A DNA stretch of 10,209 nt, from the NCBI GenBank assembly GCA_026770585.1, contig MU646388.1, positions 543,260 to 553,468 of the forward strand. Reading direction: 5' to 3'. This DNA is from Baffinella frigidus (taxonomy: Eukaryota; Cryptophyceae; Cryptomonadales; Baffinellaceae). The translations under genes were made by a program, and so were the position numbers. This document shows positions 10,005-10,209 of the stretch, in pieces. The notes below the pieces were generated by a model, which was not told where the DNA came from, did not search any database, and saw nothing but the letters and a program-made list of their open reading frames with translations. The stretch's first letter is position 1. The number at the start of each line of letters is the position of its first letter.

Positions 10005-10042
10005 TGGCCCCAAAAACCTAACCATAAAAACTCCTGAACCAG

Positions 10043-10102
10043 GACGTATCGACGGAACCCTGCCGCGATGCACCTCTACGACGTCACCTGGGCCGAAGGC
10101 AC
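10043..10102 (+). CDS. Possible exon start, frame uncertain
   Basis: The acceptor CTGAACCAG ends at 10042. One frame gives TYRRNPAAMHLYDVTWAEG, and the phase-1 frame gives RIDGTLPRCTSTTSPGPK, which keeps IDG in common with the 9824 copy. Non-repetitive sequence stops at about 10102, where CCCTACA repeat starts and no donor is seen. Unrecognised. Confidence 0.3.
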
Positions 10103-10103
10103 C

Positions 10104-10209
10104 CCCTACACCCTACACCCTACACCCTACACCTCACACCCTACACCCTACACCCTACACCCTACACCCTACACCCTACACCCTACACCCTACACCCTAC
10201 ACCCTACAC
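10104..10209 (+). repeat. CCCTACA array running off the window
   Basis: Fifteen CCCTACA heptamers, nearly perfect (one CCTCACA unit). The same variant dominates at 2010-2068 and 2262-2640, 8 kb away. Confidence 0.95.

Overview
The window looks like nuclear DNA of a eukaryote with Arabidopsis-type telomeric repeats (CCCTAAA/TTTAGGG), which suggests an alga or another plant-type-telomere lineage. I cannot name the species. There is no bacterial-style long ORF. Coding potential occurs as short plus-strand pieces (about 17 to 160 nt) bounded by AG acceptors and GT donors. They lie in a sea of degenerate 7-bp repeats (CCCTAAA, CCCTGAA, CCCTACA, CCCCAAA, CTCGAAA and others). The best-supported reading is the interior and 3' part of one multi-exon gene, or a decayed array of such genes, that ends in leucine-rich repeats (LRRs). 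The LRR exons are at 7305-7422, 8510-8580 and 9412-9560, with a weaker candidate at 6281-6437. The first two splice in matching phase and give a continuous LRR.

Layout: 1-976 holds three copies (two truncated) of one exon and then a second exon. 977-2260 holds three foldback (inverted-repeat) elements and an exon with two decayed relatives. 2262-2640 is a CCCTACA/CCCTTCA array. 2656-2967 is a duplicated 75-nt exon whose copies differ mostly at synonymous sites. 3009-3225 has a duplicated 17-nt mini-exon and an AT-rich block. 3545-4480 is a much-duplicated exon group containing a 100-bp inverted-repeat element whose paralogous empty site is also present. 4636-5175 has three copies of another exon. 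5181-7115 is mostly repeat-filled. 7120-9690 is the LRR part, with half-copies of exons, a 72-bp tandem array of acceptor sites, and several foldback elements. 9700-10209 has a possible further exon pair and a CCCTACA array running off the end.

Three themes recur. (1) Exons are locally duplicated, and the extra copies are commonly truncated exactly where telomere-like repeat begins. (2) The C-rich strand of the repeats is the sense strand just upstream of nearly every proposed acceptor, so the repeats could serve as branch-point and pyrimidine tract. (3) At least seven hairpin-forming elements, none with a transposase, lie between the exons. No start codon, promoter or polyadenylation signal could be assigned. 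All exon limits come from splice-site consensus and comparison between copies, not from transcript data.
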